Shown here piece after piece: positions 11,901 through 23,899 of a DNA stretch of 64,000 bases (the first letter of the stretch is position 1; every line of letters begins with the position of its first letter). Source of the DNA: Parus major (lineage: Eukaryota > Chordata > Aves > Passeriformes > Paridae); the NCBI RefSeq assembly GCF_001522545.3, contig NC_031783.1, positions 6,907,433 through 6,971,432 on the forward strand, given 5' to 3'. The position numbers were made by a program, and so were the translations under genes. Below the pieces are notes generated by a model, which searched no databases, was not told the DNA's origin, and was given only the letters and a program-made list of their open reading frames with translations.

Positions 11901-14900
11901 TTTAGATGAGTAAATGATGCTATTCTGTGAGAACAGATGGACAGTTTTCTGGTTTTGTGATCAAAACATCAGACCACTTTCTTTGCTGTCTTCGCAGTAC
12001 ACTTAATGGGAACAGACTATTCACTTAACATTCCTATATCCAGATTTCCCAGCACTAATTTGCAAATAACATTTGCTTGAAAGCACTTGTTTCTTTAGAA
12101 AGTGGAAACGATTACTGGCTTGTTTAATATATTAAATATATATATTGATATATTCAGCGTGCTCAAATGTAACCCAAGTATGTGCAGTAGGTGGGCATGA
12201 CAAATGCCAGTCTGGCTGTGGGGGCTGTGTTGGTGCCCAAGCTGGCACCCAGGCTGGAGAGCACCTGTGCTATTTACAGTGCAGCACAAAGCAGCCAGAA
12301 CTGCAGCTTCAGTTCAGACAAAGGAATATTAATCCTTAGCAGGAGCATTTATCTACCACAGAGCTCCTTTTCCTCTCCTGCACACCACAAATGCATCACT
12401 CGGGGGAAAGCTTTGTCATGGTCATTGTTTCCCTGGTGGTTCTGACCAGACCTGGGCTGAGACACATTCCAGTGTACTCTGGAGAATGCAGGAGTCCTGA
12501 TGTCTCAAATTACACAAGCTCACCTGAATCCAAATTTTCTGTAGATCAGTTTCTATATAAACTCCAGGAATTTAGAGCACAGTCAAAGATAGGTGAATAA
12601 CCAAGCAAAGCTGTGAACTTTTTAAACAGATTTGTTTCTACGTGTTATTTGTTTCAGTCCTAGCAGAATTACATGTCTCTGTAAGAAAGAACTGAGTGCT
12701 ATTTTGGCTAATGCATTTTCAATAGAAACATTATGTATGTTATGTTTAAAGCAATTTTTTATTTTTAAAGTCTGGATCAAGTTAAAAAACCTAACATACG
12801 TATCATAGTCTGAATTTAAAGCAAAGAAAGATAGAAAACCAGCTTGTAACTGAAATTAGGAGACCATAGAAACAATTCACACAGAGCTCCCCAATACTGT
12901 TTTTCAGGAAACACTGATAATTGAGATTTATTTGGATGGAGTAATTCTTTGGTTTATACATGGGGTGCAAATAATGCTTTTCTCAAAGTGCAAACATGTA
13001 ATTTATAACACTGCAATATTTTCATGCAGAGTCTCAAAGTGAAAAAAACACAAATGTGCTATTGTTTTGGGAAATTACAGACTGGGAATAGGATAATCTG
13101 ATCCAGCTGAAATACGGGAGCATTTCTGTAAGAGTTATTCCAAATGTGATTGCTGGAGGACTGAGAACTTCTGAGGTTGTCAAAGAATGTGTTTAATTGT
13201 TTCTTTCATACATTTCTCTTGAAAGTATTATTTTTTATTTGTTAGGTAGAGCAAGATAAAGGCAGGACTGTGGTCTGTGGGTTTCAGTCAGTGGGGTCAG
13301 ACTTGCCCTCAAGCAGAAGACAGCACTGCTGTGCAAACCATGATGATCAATATCCCTGCACTTCCAAACGTCTTGGAAAATGCTCTGGCTTTTTGTTAGG
13401 CTTCAAAAACCTGATGGGAACTGGGCTCTGCCCCATGGGCTTCCAGCTAACAGTATATGAAATTCACACATTTCTGGAGGATCTTATTGGAGGGATAAAA
13501 TACCAAATTTTCATCCACCATACAAGGACAAAATAAGCTCAGAGACGCAATGCACAAACTGAGCAATCACTAAGAAATTCAGCCAGTATTATGTGTATTG
13601 CAGATTCTGAAATTAGAGATAATGGCTCTTAATATCTAAAACATTTCAACTCTGTCTCCATAAGAAGGCCAAACAAGCCAACACAATCCATGAATAGAAG
13701 GAAAATATTATTGCAAAAGTCTTATAGTCCATCATTGAAATTAATCAGGGCATTTTAGTTACTCAGGTCCACTCTGCAGGAAATCACTGATTAAATGTGA
13801 GAATCCTCTGTTTCTGGTAATGGCAAAGAGAAGGAAAACACCCGAGTAATGGTTGCAAAAATGCTCTTTCAAAGATAATGCTTCAATTTCCTATCATGAC
13901 AGTTTAACAGTCTCTGGCTGATGCAATAAAATTCATTCTCACAGACTTACACTACAACCTCACATGTAAACAGACACCCCACTGCCTACTGCAGAAAGCA
14001 GTGTCTTCCTTGGAAAGAAAAGGACTAAAAGTTATAAAAAAGCACGACTTCAATACAAACACCCTTGTCACTCTTTTAAATTCTTCTTAATTCCTTGAAT
14101 GTGAGTCTTAGCTTGGCACAATGTTTTTCACAGCACCAGGTAATACGTTGATATGTGACCGACTGCAGACCAGTAGCAACTCTTCCTCCTCCCAGATGCA
14201 AAGCAGACTTAGAGTTTCTCAGGACTAAATTCAGTTTAAAAATAACAGTCTCTTCTCCTCAGCTTGTGTGACTGGCAGAGAATCTGCTGGAATGAACTGT
14301 TTGTTCCAATAAATTATGGGGGTTTTATGCAACATACCAAAGAAATATAATTTTGTGGGCAATTTTGATCACTCAGGCTTGTGATAATGAATCCTCCTGC
14401 TTTAGAGTCCTCATGGAGTTTTTTTTCTCAGACTTAACATTTTTTTTAAAAGAATGACCTTTTATGAGTGAATAAAGTTTCAGAACTTTATTTCCTTTAT
14501 TTCCCAAAGCTCCAACTTCCCTTCCTCTATCCGGATACCTATCATTGCCAGATGTTTTAAATACCAGAATATAGCTTAATTTGCAAAGGCAAATCTTTCA
14601 CCAGCATTCCTTTAAAATATCATCAGCTTCTAGAGTTTTTATCAACAAAACTCTGTATGCACTGTCTTAATTACAGACCTCTTCTCTTCCTTTTTTTGGT
14701 TCATTTGAATGCAAATCCTGTTCCTGCTGCTGAACAATGGAAATGTCCACAACCCTCACTTCCTCACATCAGGGTTCAGATTTCAGGAATCAAAAGAAAA
14801 GAGCTGTGCCAAGCCTGAAGAAAATGATACTTCTTAAAATGCTTTTGAATTGTAATACTGTGCATGCAATATGATGATAATAGTACCGTGCAGCAATTAG

Positions 14901-14982
14901 GGAACCTATTGTGTGTGTATGTTGTGCCCTACTACATACAAAAGTGTGTCAGCTATTAACTGAATACTGTTTTCATTTACAG
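8987..14982. other. Unique non-coding DNA
   Basis: No gene is recognised across about 6 kb. Small features are an imperfect tandem GAGGGCAC repeat at 10155-10178, a GGGTCAAAGTC nuclear-receptor-like site near 11030, an AT-rich run at 12124-12157 and GC-richer patches near 10140-10430 and 12190-12300. Frames of 64-98 codons lie in those patches and look like chance. Confidence 0.5.
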
Positions 14983-15124
14983 AAACAATCTTCTGGGTGC
15001 TGAAATAATCTCCAAATATATTGAAAGAAAACAACTGTATTCATAGGTATTCTTACTAAGCTCTCCAAAGGAGCACATCTGATAAAGACAGTGCTGGCAA
15101 CAGATCTGCTTCAGGTGGAACCAG
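14983..15124 (+). other. Weak candidate exon
   Basis: A TTTTCATTTACAG acceptor ends at 14982, and a CAG|GTCAGT donor begins at 15125. One frame is open for 20 codons from the acceptor (NNLLGAEIISKYIERKQLYS) and then stops. There is no homology. It is kept only because both splice signals are fair; a random pair is quite possible. Confidence 0.12.
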
Positions 15125-18100
15125 GTCAGTAAGAAATTATAAGTCGATAGTTGAAATAATTGAATAGTTTAAATCAGAAGACAATAATTGAAAGGTTCAG
15201 CCTTCTGAATCTATGCACTCTAAGAGCGTCTACGTGACTGGGAAATGACAAAGGCTATTACAGTGGAGATCCTCCTTTTTGAAGGATATGACAACAGAAA
15301 TTATACCCTTTGAAAGAGAGAGGTTTGGAAGGTATTTTCTGGATGGGTGTCAGTATAAACACATGACTAAGCTCCCTGTCCTTAGGCATACCTCACACCA
15401 CATGAGATTTATACTGCTATTTACTGGAGAGTGCATGTTGGTTTTGATTAAGCCTGTTTTCTACCCATGTAGAAAACCAAAGCCATGTAGGGCTTGATAT
15501 TCTTTGGGTTCCTGGCCAAGTTGTTGCTTCATGTATCAGGAAGGAAGTTGAAAAGAATGCTAATGGAGTTTGGTTTTTCTTGGTTTGATCCTCATGTTTT
15601 GTGGATGTGCATGTGGTCCACCTCTTTTTATTGCCTCTGTGCTATGTCATGTATGGCTTGTTTCAGCTTAACTGGGTTCCAGAAGAAAAATCACTAATGA
15701 GCCAAAGTGGAAAATGGTCCTTGTGTTTTATAAGCAACATTTAACCTGGTGCTGTGTTTCTCTAAGCATTACATGGTTGCATTTGTTCCAGCACTGTCAA
15801 TGAGAATCCTTGTACAGAGTGAAGTAAGCTCTACATGAGACCTTAAAAGTGAAGAAAACCTCACCCAAAGGCTGTCACATCCCCATGGAGAGGAAACCCC
15901 CTATTCTGCATGTTTGTTTACTTAAAACTATAGAACTAGATGATTTTCTCAGAATCCTGTTGACAATTAAGAATATGGAAAAGACAGAAACAGTCAAGTA
16001 GAGAATTTCCTGCTTTCTGTCATTAACAACTCACAATCATGTACTGTGTTTCCTCTGTGCTTCAGTGGCATCCTTGCCTTTGTGCTAGATTGATTCTGGA
16101 GAGCCAGGATCAAAATGTTTAACTGGTTTGTATGGCCCAGGGGGCTGCCAGAGCTTTGTAAACACACCAGGCCAAATCCTTCTGTATTTTGATCACTAAC
16201 CATCAACAAATGACTACAACAGATGAACTAATGCAGTAAATGTCTTGGACTTTGATACTTCTAAGACAGATAAGAGCATAAATCTCTCAAGCTAAAATAA
16301 AATATGTTATCAGGCTTATACTCAATGTTTGTCTCCTATAATAAATGAGACTAAAGTCCTTTCCCATAAAAAGCATTACTTCCTCAAATGTAAAATTATC
16401 AAGCTATAATTGTGGGAAAAATAACATGTGCTGCTAGCATATTGTGATTATATTCAATTAAAGCTTTTTTCTTCACTTTCCAGACCATAGTAAAAAGAAA
16501 AATTGTTCTATTTTTGTCAGCACTGCACACAGAGCAGTCAAAGTGAATTAGTTTTCACTGATTTTTTCACAGTAATCTGTAAACAAGATTTATTAAAGTA
16601 ATTAAATGAGGATTTCATAATTTGGAAAGCATTTAACTCAGAATTTGGAATTGTTAAAAGCACTAATATACTTAGAATTGATTCATCTTTAGATTATGTA
16701 AGACTTGCAAATATTGCTGTTTCCTAATGGAATTGTAATCAATTATGAACTATGGGATTCGTGCTCATTTTTGTAAAGTGTACATTTGAGAGGAGACCCG
16801 AGCCATTGCCACTGGGAGAAAAGGAATTGTATAAAGTCAGCCTGTTTGAGAATGCCACACACAAAGCTCACTGAAGGACTGACCCACCACCAACCACAGG
16901 CAAATCATCGAGTGCTGTTCCACCAACACCTAAATCTGAGGAATCGGAACACTGACACTTTTTACATTTCTTGTCCTTCCCTTACACCACACAAATTTTC
17001 CCTTCACAATAATCTGTCTATAATATGCTAATTGCCCCAAAGATTCAGCTTTTAGTCTTCCCAGCTTCCCATTCCCTCTTTGGCTTGGTGCTTCCCGTGG
17101 GTCTCAGAGCAGAGCAGTGACCCAAAAGCTGGAGACTGCTGCTGCCCAGGCTCCACCAAGCCCTGCCAGCTGTTCTTTCCAACTTCCTTAGGCTGCTGGG
17201 GCTGCTGCTCAGGTTCAGCCGCTGCTGCTGTGGGTGCATCTCAAGAGATGAAGCTTAGGAAGTCACCTTCTGTCTTTTTGTCAGCCCCTTGTCTGGTTAT
17301 TGTTCATTGGAACTCCAGCCAGCTCCTTTTAGCAGTCTCTTCTAACCTGGTGTGTCAGCGCCAGATGTGTGCCTAATTCTAAGAGATTTTTGATGCTTCC
17401 ATGGGAAAAAAAAAAGAGTGCTTCTCTAGTAAAAACATGTGTTTTTCTTCCTTTTCTTTCCTTTTCCTCTAAGTGTGATTTTTGTTTGTAAAACACCATA
17501 CAGTTCTTTACAAGGGAGGTTTTGTACTCATGGCATTGGGAAGTTCTGGGAAAACTCAGATACTGCTCTATGTTACTTAATCCATCACTTCTAGGAGTTT
17601 CTTACCATTGTTTCAAAACCTGGAAAACAGATCATCATTTCACCAGAAAAAGAGTGTTCACTTCAGGTCTTCTCATTTGAACACTGAAAAATTTCCATTA
17701 CTCAGCTGCTGCGGCAGAATTCTCTGCAGGGGTTACATCCCAAGAGAAGTCATTCCTCACCAACAGGCAAATGAAAGACCCCACTACTCACCCCCTCTTT
17801 CAGACCAGGAGGCTGCTGTGTGCCATGCAAGAACAGCCTGTTCCACTGTAGCCAGGCTGTGTCTGCAGGATAGCCCTGGGATCACAAACCAGTGCTCACT
17901 GTATCCCAGCCCAGGGCAGCTCTGGGTCCGTGCTCCAGCTGCCAGCCTGGGGCAGTCTGAACCCACACCTCGGCTGTGCTGAGGCAGGACTTGGCTGCAT
18001 CCCTTCCTGAAGCCTGGTGCAGGGCACTTTCCATTGCCAGAACTGTTCTTTGATCAGTGGGAGCTTGATTTAGTCCTGTTGTCTTGGGGGTTGGGTTTTT

Positions 18101-18833
18101 ATCCTTTCCTTTGATCTACCATGTCATTCACTGTTAAGTAGATCAGTTGAACATCAGCTGGAATAAATACTGACTGGAGACTGTGAGTCCTCTGAAAAAA
18201 CTCTATTGCTTAGAGAGTAATGTAATGGGCATAAAAATTAAGAGGATTGTTGCTAATTCTTCTCATACATCCTATGGAAGCACCTTGCTTAGTAATTTTG
18301 TCTGATCTCCTTTTTCCTTTGATTAATATTGGCGTAAAGTTATCTTTCTAGCATTCTCCAACCATCTCACCCTTCTATATCCTTCTTCAACTCCTCATCT
18401 CCTGCTGTTTCAATTTCAAGATTGTCAGTAATTAAAATATATGCCACATTTATACAGAATTTAGGCAAATTGAAAATAAATTTTAGAAGGAGAAAGTCAA
18501 AAGTCCTTCTTCACATTTATGTAATGGATATGCAAGTAGAGAACAACATCAGCAAATTTCTACTAGTTAAGTAATAGATGAGACAGTTCTATCAGCAATG
18601 ATTTTATTCAGTAATTGTTTTATTCATCAGTCAGTCTCCATTGGCTAAGAACAGGGAAAGATGCAGAGTTTTTCTAAAAAAGAAATTTTAAATTCATGGA
18701 GCAGAAGTGCTGAAAAGGACTCAGAGCCACATGGAGCAATTGCTTCCAGAAGGAAAAAATACTGGTTACTTTACTGCTCATTATTTCACAGATTGCCTTT
18801 TAACTGCAGTTGAGAGAATGGGGACCTGTGAAT
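15125..18833. other. Unique non-coding DNA
   Basis: No gene is supported. The stretch at 16560-16760 is AT-rich with several ATTA/TAAT cores. The patch at 17080-17250 is GC-rich with short CTG/GCTG runs (17190-17235). The 124-codon frame at 17608-17982 has mixed low-information composition and no domain. No repeat boundary is visible. Confidence 0.5.
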
Positions 18834-18877
18834 TATATATATATATATATATATATATTAACAGGTTATATATATAT
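18834..18877. repeat. (TA)n microsatellite, two tracts
   Basis: An uninterrupted TA run of about 25 nt (18834-18858) is followed after 8 nt by a shorter TA run (18867-18877). Confidence 0.95.
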
Positions 18878-18878
18878 G

Positions 18879-21218
18879 TTGTAGTTGTTTCAAGTTGATT
18901 TTCATTTTATTATCTATGCAGCCTCTCTGGAAATGCAACATTTGCATGAGCTACTGCCTCTGATCTTTGCCTGGAGACCTGGGTGGGATAGACCTGACTA
19001 ACACAGTAACATAGCTTAGCTGCTCTTCCTGCAGCATCCAGACTTCCAAGCCATGCATAATATGGTGTATACACGTATCAGAATTGCTAAACATATTTTA
19101 TTTCTATATGTTTTCCATTACTGTTCACTGAAACATAACACAGTATTTTCACTGCTGTGTCAACACAAGGGATTTTAATTCTATTCCTGTGACCAATGGG
19201 TTTGGAGTAATTTTATGTCTTAGTTTATATAATGGTGGAGTTGATTTTATTTCCACAATAAGACAATATTAAGCAGTCAAACCTTATAAAAATAAGTGTG
19301 TTTGATGTATTTGAATGCCAGTATTACTGACATTTAAATTTAGTGTCCTGAATGTGTTCTGTTATCCCTTTCAGTTTCCTTTGATCTGCCAGCTGGCAAT
19401 ATTCCTCCTAGGGTGGGTCCTGATAGGAATCTGGCCCTCAGGGCTTCAGAGTGCTGCCTGAAGTCTCACCTCATTCATTGCTGACTGACAATGTTTATTT
19501 ATTTTGCTTATTTTTACTAATTTTCTTTTTCCCAAGAGAAATGGAAAATATTTTGTTAATTTCTAAGAGGTTTATAGTGTGTGTAACTGAAAGAAAAGTA
19601 GGTAACTTACGATGGTAAGGAAATTAGGAAGGAGAAAAAAGGAGGTAAATTCTGTCTGTTGTAATTCTCTTCCTCCTCCTGAGACCCACAGCAAAACCCA
19701 CTGATACCAGCACAAGTAACCCCAGCTCCTTCCCTGGGCTCTGGTCTTGTGCCAAGTCTAGAAAACAGCAACCTGGGAAGGGATGAAGGCAGGCTATGGG
19801 TAAATACAGCTACAGACAGCTCTTCCTGCAGCTGTGTAAAGAAGGAAGGACCTGTTTCAGCCTCTCTCTACAGGAAGTAGAACATGGGCATTTTATCAAT
19901 GCTGTAGCAATAGAATATTGCGTGGGTTTCATGCAAAGATTGCATTCTTGATTACCAAAAAAGCCAATTTCTCCCAAAATTCAGCCCATTATTAGGCAAT
20001 ACATTGTGGTGTATATAGAAAACCTTTTTCTCTTCTAATACTTACATTTGCATGTTTATTAGCCCTGACCTCAAAATCTGAATTTTCTTTCCATAGGCTA
20101 TACTTGTATGCATTATTAACTAAAAATTTCCCAGTTCACTCTCACAAATTCTATTAGCAAATAGCGACTGTGGTTTCTCAAGCGGTTTTGTTGCTGCCAT
20201 TGTAACATACTGGCAGGAATTAATGCAAAGGGTTACAAGATACCAACACATGCATCACAGGTTAAAATTCGGGTTGGTTTCAAAGCAATCACTTTAGACA
20301 TCCACCATGTATGTTCCACAAAAGGCTCCAGCTCCCAGTCAGACTTTTAAGGATTCTATACCTTTCTGCTGTCTAGGGAAAGAGCCCATACCTTCAGCCA
20401 AGCTGAGGATTGGAGTCTCTGCAGTGGTTTTAAATTGTAAACCATAAGGATTAGCTTTCCTTCAAGTGACTTAGAATGTCTGCTTCTCTAGAATTATTGT
20501 AACACATAAAATTCTTAATTTGTTAGCCCTGCAACAAAAGAAATCATTTTTTGAGTGAAGACAAGATCTGTGAAGCCAAGTCATTCTTCTCTGTAATGAC
20601 ACTCATATAACTGTTTTTAGAGCATACTAAAATTATAAGAGCACAAGCCTCTGCCCATTTTCCATTCATGTACCACCAAAATATGAACATATCTGAACTT
20701 AGGGGAATATGGTATATAAAGTGCCAATTACTTTTACTGCCATGCATGGTATTTGCTTTATTTTCCTGTAGTTGCTGTTCTCAGACAGGCTTTTGAGCAT
20801 ATATTGCTAAGAAATACTAATGTGAGGATCTAAAAAATGTCCAGAGATGTACCCAGTTTTGTGCAGTGTTACGTAAAATTTAGAGGATCTGGGTTACAGC
20901 CCACTACTCCTGAGAAATGTGTATTTGGTGGTATTTTAGGTCCCTTCCCTTATCCTAAAGTGGAAAAATGAGTTGTGGAGGTGGGAGGAAAAATAAAAAA
21001 ATTGGATCAACTACCAGAATTTGAAGACTGGAAAAGAGTTTTGGCTTAAGCCCACTTCAAGTGTGGGGCTACCATGCTGGTCAATTATTTTATCTAGCAC
21101 AATTCATTCTTCCAGAATTAGAAGTGGCATTCTGGTACCAGAAATCGCACTGCTCCTTCAGAAACAGAGCATGTGTGGGTTCGGCTCCTGTCAAGGACAA
21201 TTTTTAGCATTCCCATAG
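18879..21218. other. Unique non-coding DNA
   Basis: No gene is seen. Perfect octamer cores ATTTGCAT occur at 18940-18947 and about 20046. The first overlaps a 6-bp inverted repeat (ATGCAA, CAT spacer, TTGCAT). Such octamers are expected a few times by chance in a window this size. Confidence 0.5.
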
Positions 21219-21500
21219 TGTGGTGCCCTAGAAATACCGCCGAGAGACAGACAGAGTGAGTGAGGTTAGCACGAGGCACTGGTACAATACTGAGTCACAT
21301 GTGTGTATTTATTTCCCTGTTGACCGCCAAAGTGCAAGGGTTTGAGGCTGGTTGTGTTGCACGAAGGACACCTGCAATACTGCTCTAAGAACTGTGCTGG
21401 CTTGTCAAACCAAAATATGAAGTATAAAAAGAACAAGGCTCCAACTTTAGAACACAGATACAATGGTAGTGCTGGACTTTCTACTGATGAGGAATTCATT
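21219..21500. mobile_element. Possible LTR-like fragment
   Basis: This stretch keeps more CpGs than its surroundings (CCGCCGAG at about 21237, GCACGAGG, ACCGCC, CACGAAGG), which suggests a younger insertion. It begins TGTGGTGCCCTAG at 21219. Read in reverse, an AATAAATA polyadenylation-like signal near 21310 is followed by a CT-rich, CpG-bearing stretch that ends ...CACCACA at 21219, like the R-U5 end of an avian retroviral LTR. Against this, a canonical TATAAAA lies on the opposite strand at 21423, the far end is not defined and no target-site duplication was found. No retroviral gene is present. The family is not identified. Confidence 0.25.
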
Positions 21501-22854
21501 TGACTCTTATTTCATACTGGATTATATTAAACTCAAACTATACAAAAACTGTCCAGTGTTGATTCCTCTAAAATTGATTAATGATCTGTCTTGCAAGTTC
21601 CACAAATAGGGACAATCTTTTTGTGTGTTTTGGAAACAACCTAGAGAGCAGTTTGAATTCAAAGTGGAAATGATAAGATATTGAGAGGATCCCAGAAATT
21701 ACACTGGGGAGGTATTTGCAAGAATTAAAAAAATAGATAAGTATTATAATGTTTCTCCAAAAGCATGCAGCTGTGCCAGGACTCAAGGTGGGCTTTGGGG
21801 AGGTGGCTGAAAGGCTGGCAAAATCCTGATTGATAATGACTTGCAATGATTTCATGGAATTTTTTTATAACTCTTAGTAACAGTTAAATTATCTATCCAG
21901 TTTTCCCTGGGACACCTGTAAAAGATGTTGGAAATACAAAAATTTACTGTTGTCAGCCAGTGCAAATTCTTACTTGAATCAATCTATTTGGGTAAGAAGG
22001 CAAAATCATATAATAATTTTTTTCACAAGAAGTGGCAGCTGAGATACCCTCTCTAAGTGCAGCCCTCATAATCCATTTCCTTTGTGGAAGTTATCTTACC
22101 TTGCTCTGCTCAAAAGCATTTCTGATCTGTTGTTATTACTTATCATGATACCAGAAGAAGTATTGTCAGAGCAATCAGGAGTCCTAAGCCATTGTGAAGG
22201 CTCATTGCATTTGATTTTGTAATGTCTTCCCCAAAAGTTTGCCATCCAGTTACACTTTACTATCCACTAAAACTTAGTGGAAGCAATGGAACTGCTCAGA
22301 GAGAAACCTCAGGGCAAAGAAAGGATCACATGACCCTCTATGCAGTTGTTTGGTAAGATGGTATTTCTTGATACCCAATATTTAGTGCATTGTACAAAAA
22401 TGTACAAAAGCACTGCTAACCTGCCTGGTGTGCTTCTGGAGGTGATCCCAGGGGGAGCGTTGCTGCCTTGCAGATTAATCCTGATGAGTTCTGCAGAAGT
22501 GGCAGAGCATGAGGCACAGCCTTTTTGTTTCCCAGAGCTGCTGCAGTGCAACCTACGCTCAAGTATTGCTTTTTGATACGCTTTTCAACACACTTCTGCT
22601 CACTTGCCCAATTCTGGAAGCAGCATCCCATTGTAATCCTTTCAAGCACTACTACAGAAACGGGCAAGGCTTTCAACACAGAAACCTGCACCGAGTCTGA
22701 ATCATCACAACACTTCTGTACAATTCATCTCCCCGTACCTCCTGCTCCCTGTGGCTGGGACTCTTCTGCTCCTGCAAAATAAATCCACTAGCACATAACT
22801 CACTTCAAAAGAAGCACCCACTTAATTTTCAATTAAACTTCTCACCCATTACAA
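21501..22854. other. Unique non-coding DNA
   Basis: No gene is recognised. The overlapping 63-91-codon frames on both strands around 22309-22782 are mutual shadows with no family features. Confidence 0.45.
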
Positions 22855-23250
22855 GTGCCAGACCCCCCCTCGCCGCTCCCCGAGCAGGATCAAACCCCCC
22901 CAGCACCGCGTCCCCACGGCAACCGCACAGAGCGCATCCATGGAAACGAGGGGGCTGGGGAAACAGTGCCGCTCTTCCACTGTGAAAATACTTTAAAATT
23001 GCTAAAACACAGGGAGGGGGGAAGCAAAAAAGGCAATATTGAAAGCCATTGCCGTTTGTGCCAAACAATGCTCGAGATGGATGGCACAGAGATAATGGTC
23101 CTGTCTCCACTGTTTGGTTTGTCAAGGAAACGGCTCCGTGTTTATCTTTTCCTTTGCTTGTACAACAGGATAAAAATAGGACACATGCATATGTGTCGAA
23201 ATTACGAGTACAAAACTGTGCATGTACGTCACAGTGAGACTAGATAGTGC
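22855..23250. promoter_or_regulatory. CpG cluster with RFX-like and CRE-like motifs
   Basis: At 22870-22950 there are about ten CpGs in 80 nt, including C-runs, in a window otherwise poor in CpG. Motifs include CGGCAAC (22917-22923) and CCATGGAAAC (22938-22947), two halves resembling the RFX X-box, and TTTGTCAAGGAAAC (23118-23131), which matches the X-box at 11 of 14 positions. TACGTCA (23225-23231) is a CREB/ATF-type site. A MEF2-like ATAAAAATAG lies near 23170, next to an ACACAT/ATGTGT inverted repeat. RFX and CREB sites are common in promoters of ciliary and neural genes. Whether this is a promoter, an enhancer or the CpG-rich end of an old insertion cannot be decided here. The 130-codon frame through it is not recognised. 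Confidence 0.35.
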
Positions 23251-23516
23251 ACCATAAATACTGGTGTATAACGTGCCTGGTCTCATGCTTTCGATTTAGT
23301 CTGAGCAAATTGAAAGAAGTGAATGCATAAGATAGTGGTTTCTTTCTCTATATATATTGTATTTCTCGTTTCTGTCTGTTTCTGCATCTGTTTGAATGCA
23401 TGTCAATATGTGCTTATTTCATAGTATGCTTGAAAGAGATTATTAACTTAAAACAACAATATAGTAACCTTATTATATGCATTTTGCAAGGGGGGGACAT
23501 TTATATTCCATTTTGC

Positions 23517-23522
23517 TATTAC

Positions 23523-23577
<55 letters not shown>
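23517..23577. repeat. (TTA)n microsatellite, about 18 units
   Basis: A pure trinucleotide run covers about 23523-23577, with one C interruption just upstream. It creates artificial poly-Tyr, poly-Leu and poly-Ile frames on both strands. It lies about 110 bp upstream of the CR1 fragment and is probably length-variable. Confidence 0.97.
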
Positions 23578-23689
23578 TCCACATGACTATTCCTTGTCTT
23601 CATGTCCTTGTATAAGAGCTGTAATAGTAGAAATAGGGAAATTGAAAAATAAATCATCCAGGGCAGAAGGGAAGGCTTTCACAGACAGT

Positions 23690-23899
23690 GGATTAGTAAG
23701 GATTGGGTAAGGAGGAACTTCCTCCCACTGAGGGTGGCAGAGATGCCCAGGCAGGTTGAGGAGTTTCCCTCTCTGGAGACATTCCAAACCCACCTGGACA
23801 TGTTCCTCTGGCACCTGCTGCAGGTAACCCTGCCTTGACAATCTCCAGAGGACCCTTCCAACCCTAACAATGCCATGATTCTGTGATTCTGTGACTTTG
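23690..23899 (+). mobile_element. CR1 LINE 3' end (truncated)
   Basis: This is a plus-strand copy of the CR1 3' terminus. It reads GGAGGAACTTCCTCCC..GAGGGTGGCAGAGATGCC, then the conserved segments CTCTGGAGACATTCCAA, GACAATCTCCAGAGGACCC and TTCCAACCCTAACAATGCC. It ends with the diagnostic tandem ATTCTGTG octamers at about 23878-23895. The copy is 5'-truncated at about 200 bp, as most CR1 copies are, and keeps none of ORF2. CR1 is the dominant LINE of birds and reptiles. The well-preserved tail suggests a moderate age. Frames across it, including the 158-codon minus-strand one, are shadows. Confidence 0.92.

Noticed and set aside
17190..17240. CTG-rich run
   Set aside because: Imperfect and short, with no uninterrupted array; not a trinucleotide-repeat locus.
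18940..18947. Perfect POU octamers here and at about 20046, 36050 and 49859
   Set aside because: Singly they occur about as often as an 8-mer should in 64 kb on both strands; only the one inside the 56.3 kb cluster was kept.
23400..23710. Frames with poly-Tyr, poly-Leu or poly-Ile
   Set aside because: Direct translations of the (TTA)n microsatellite.
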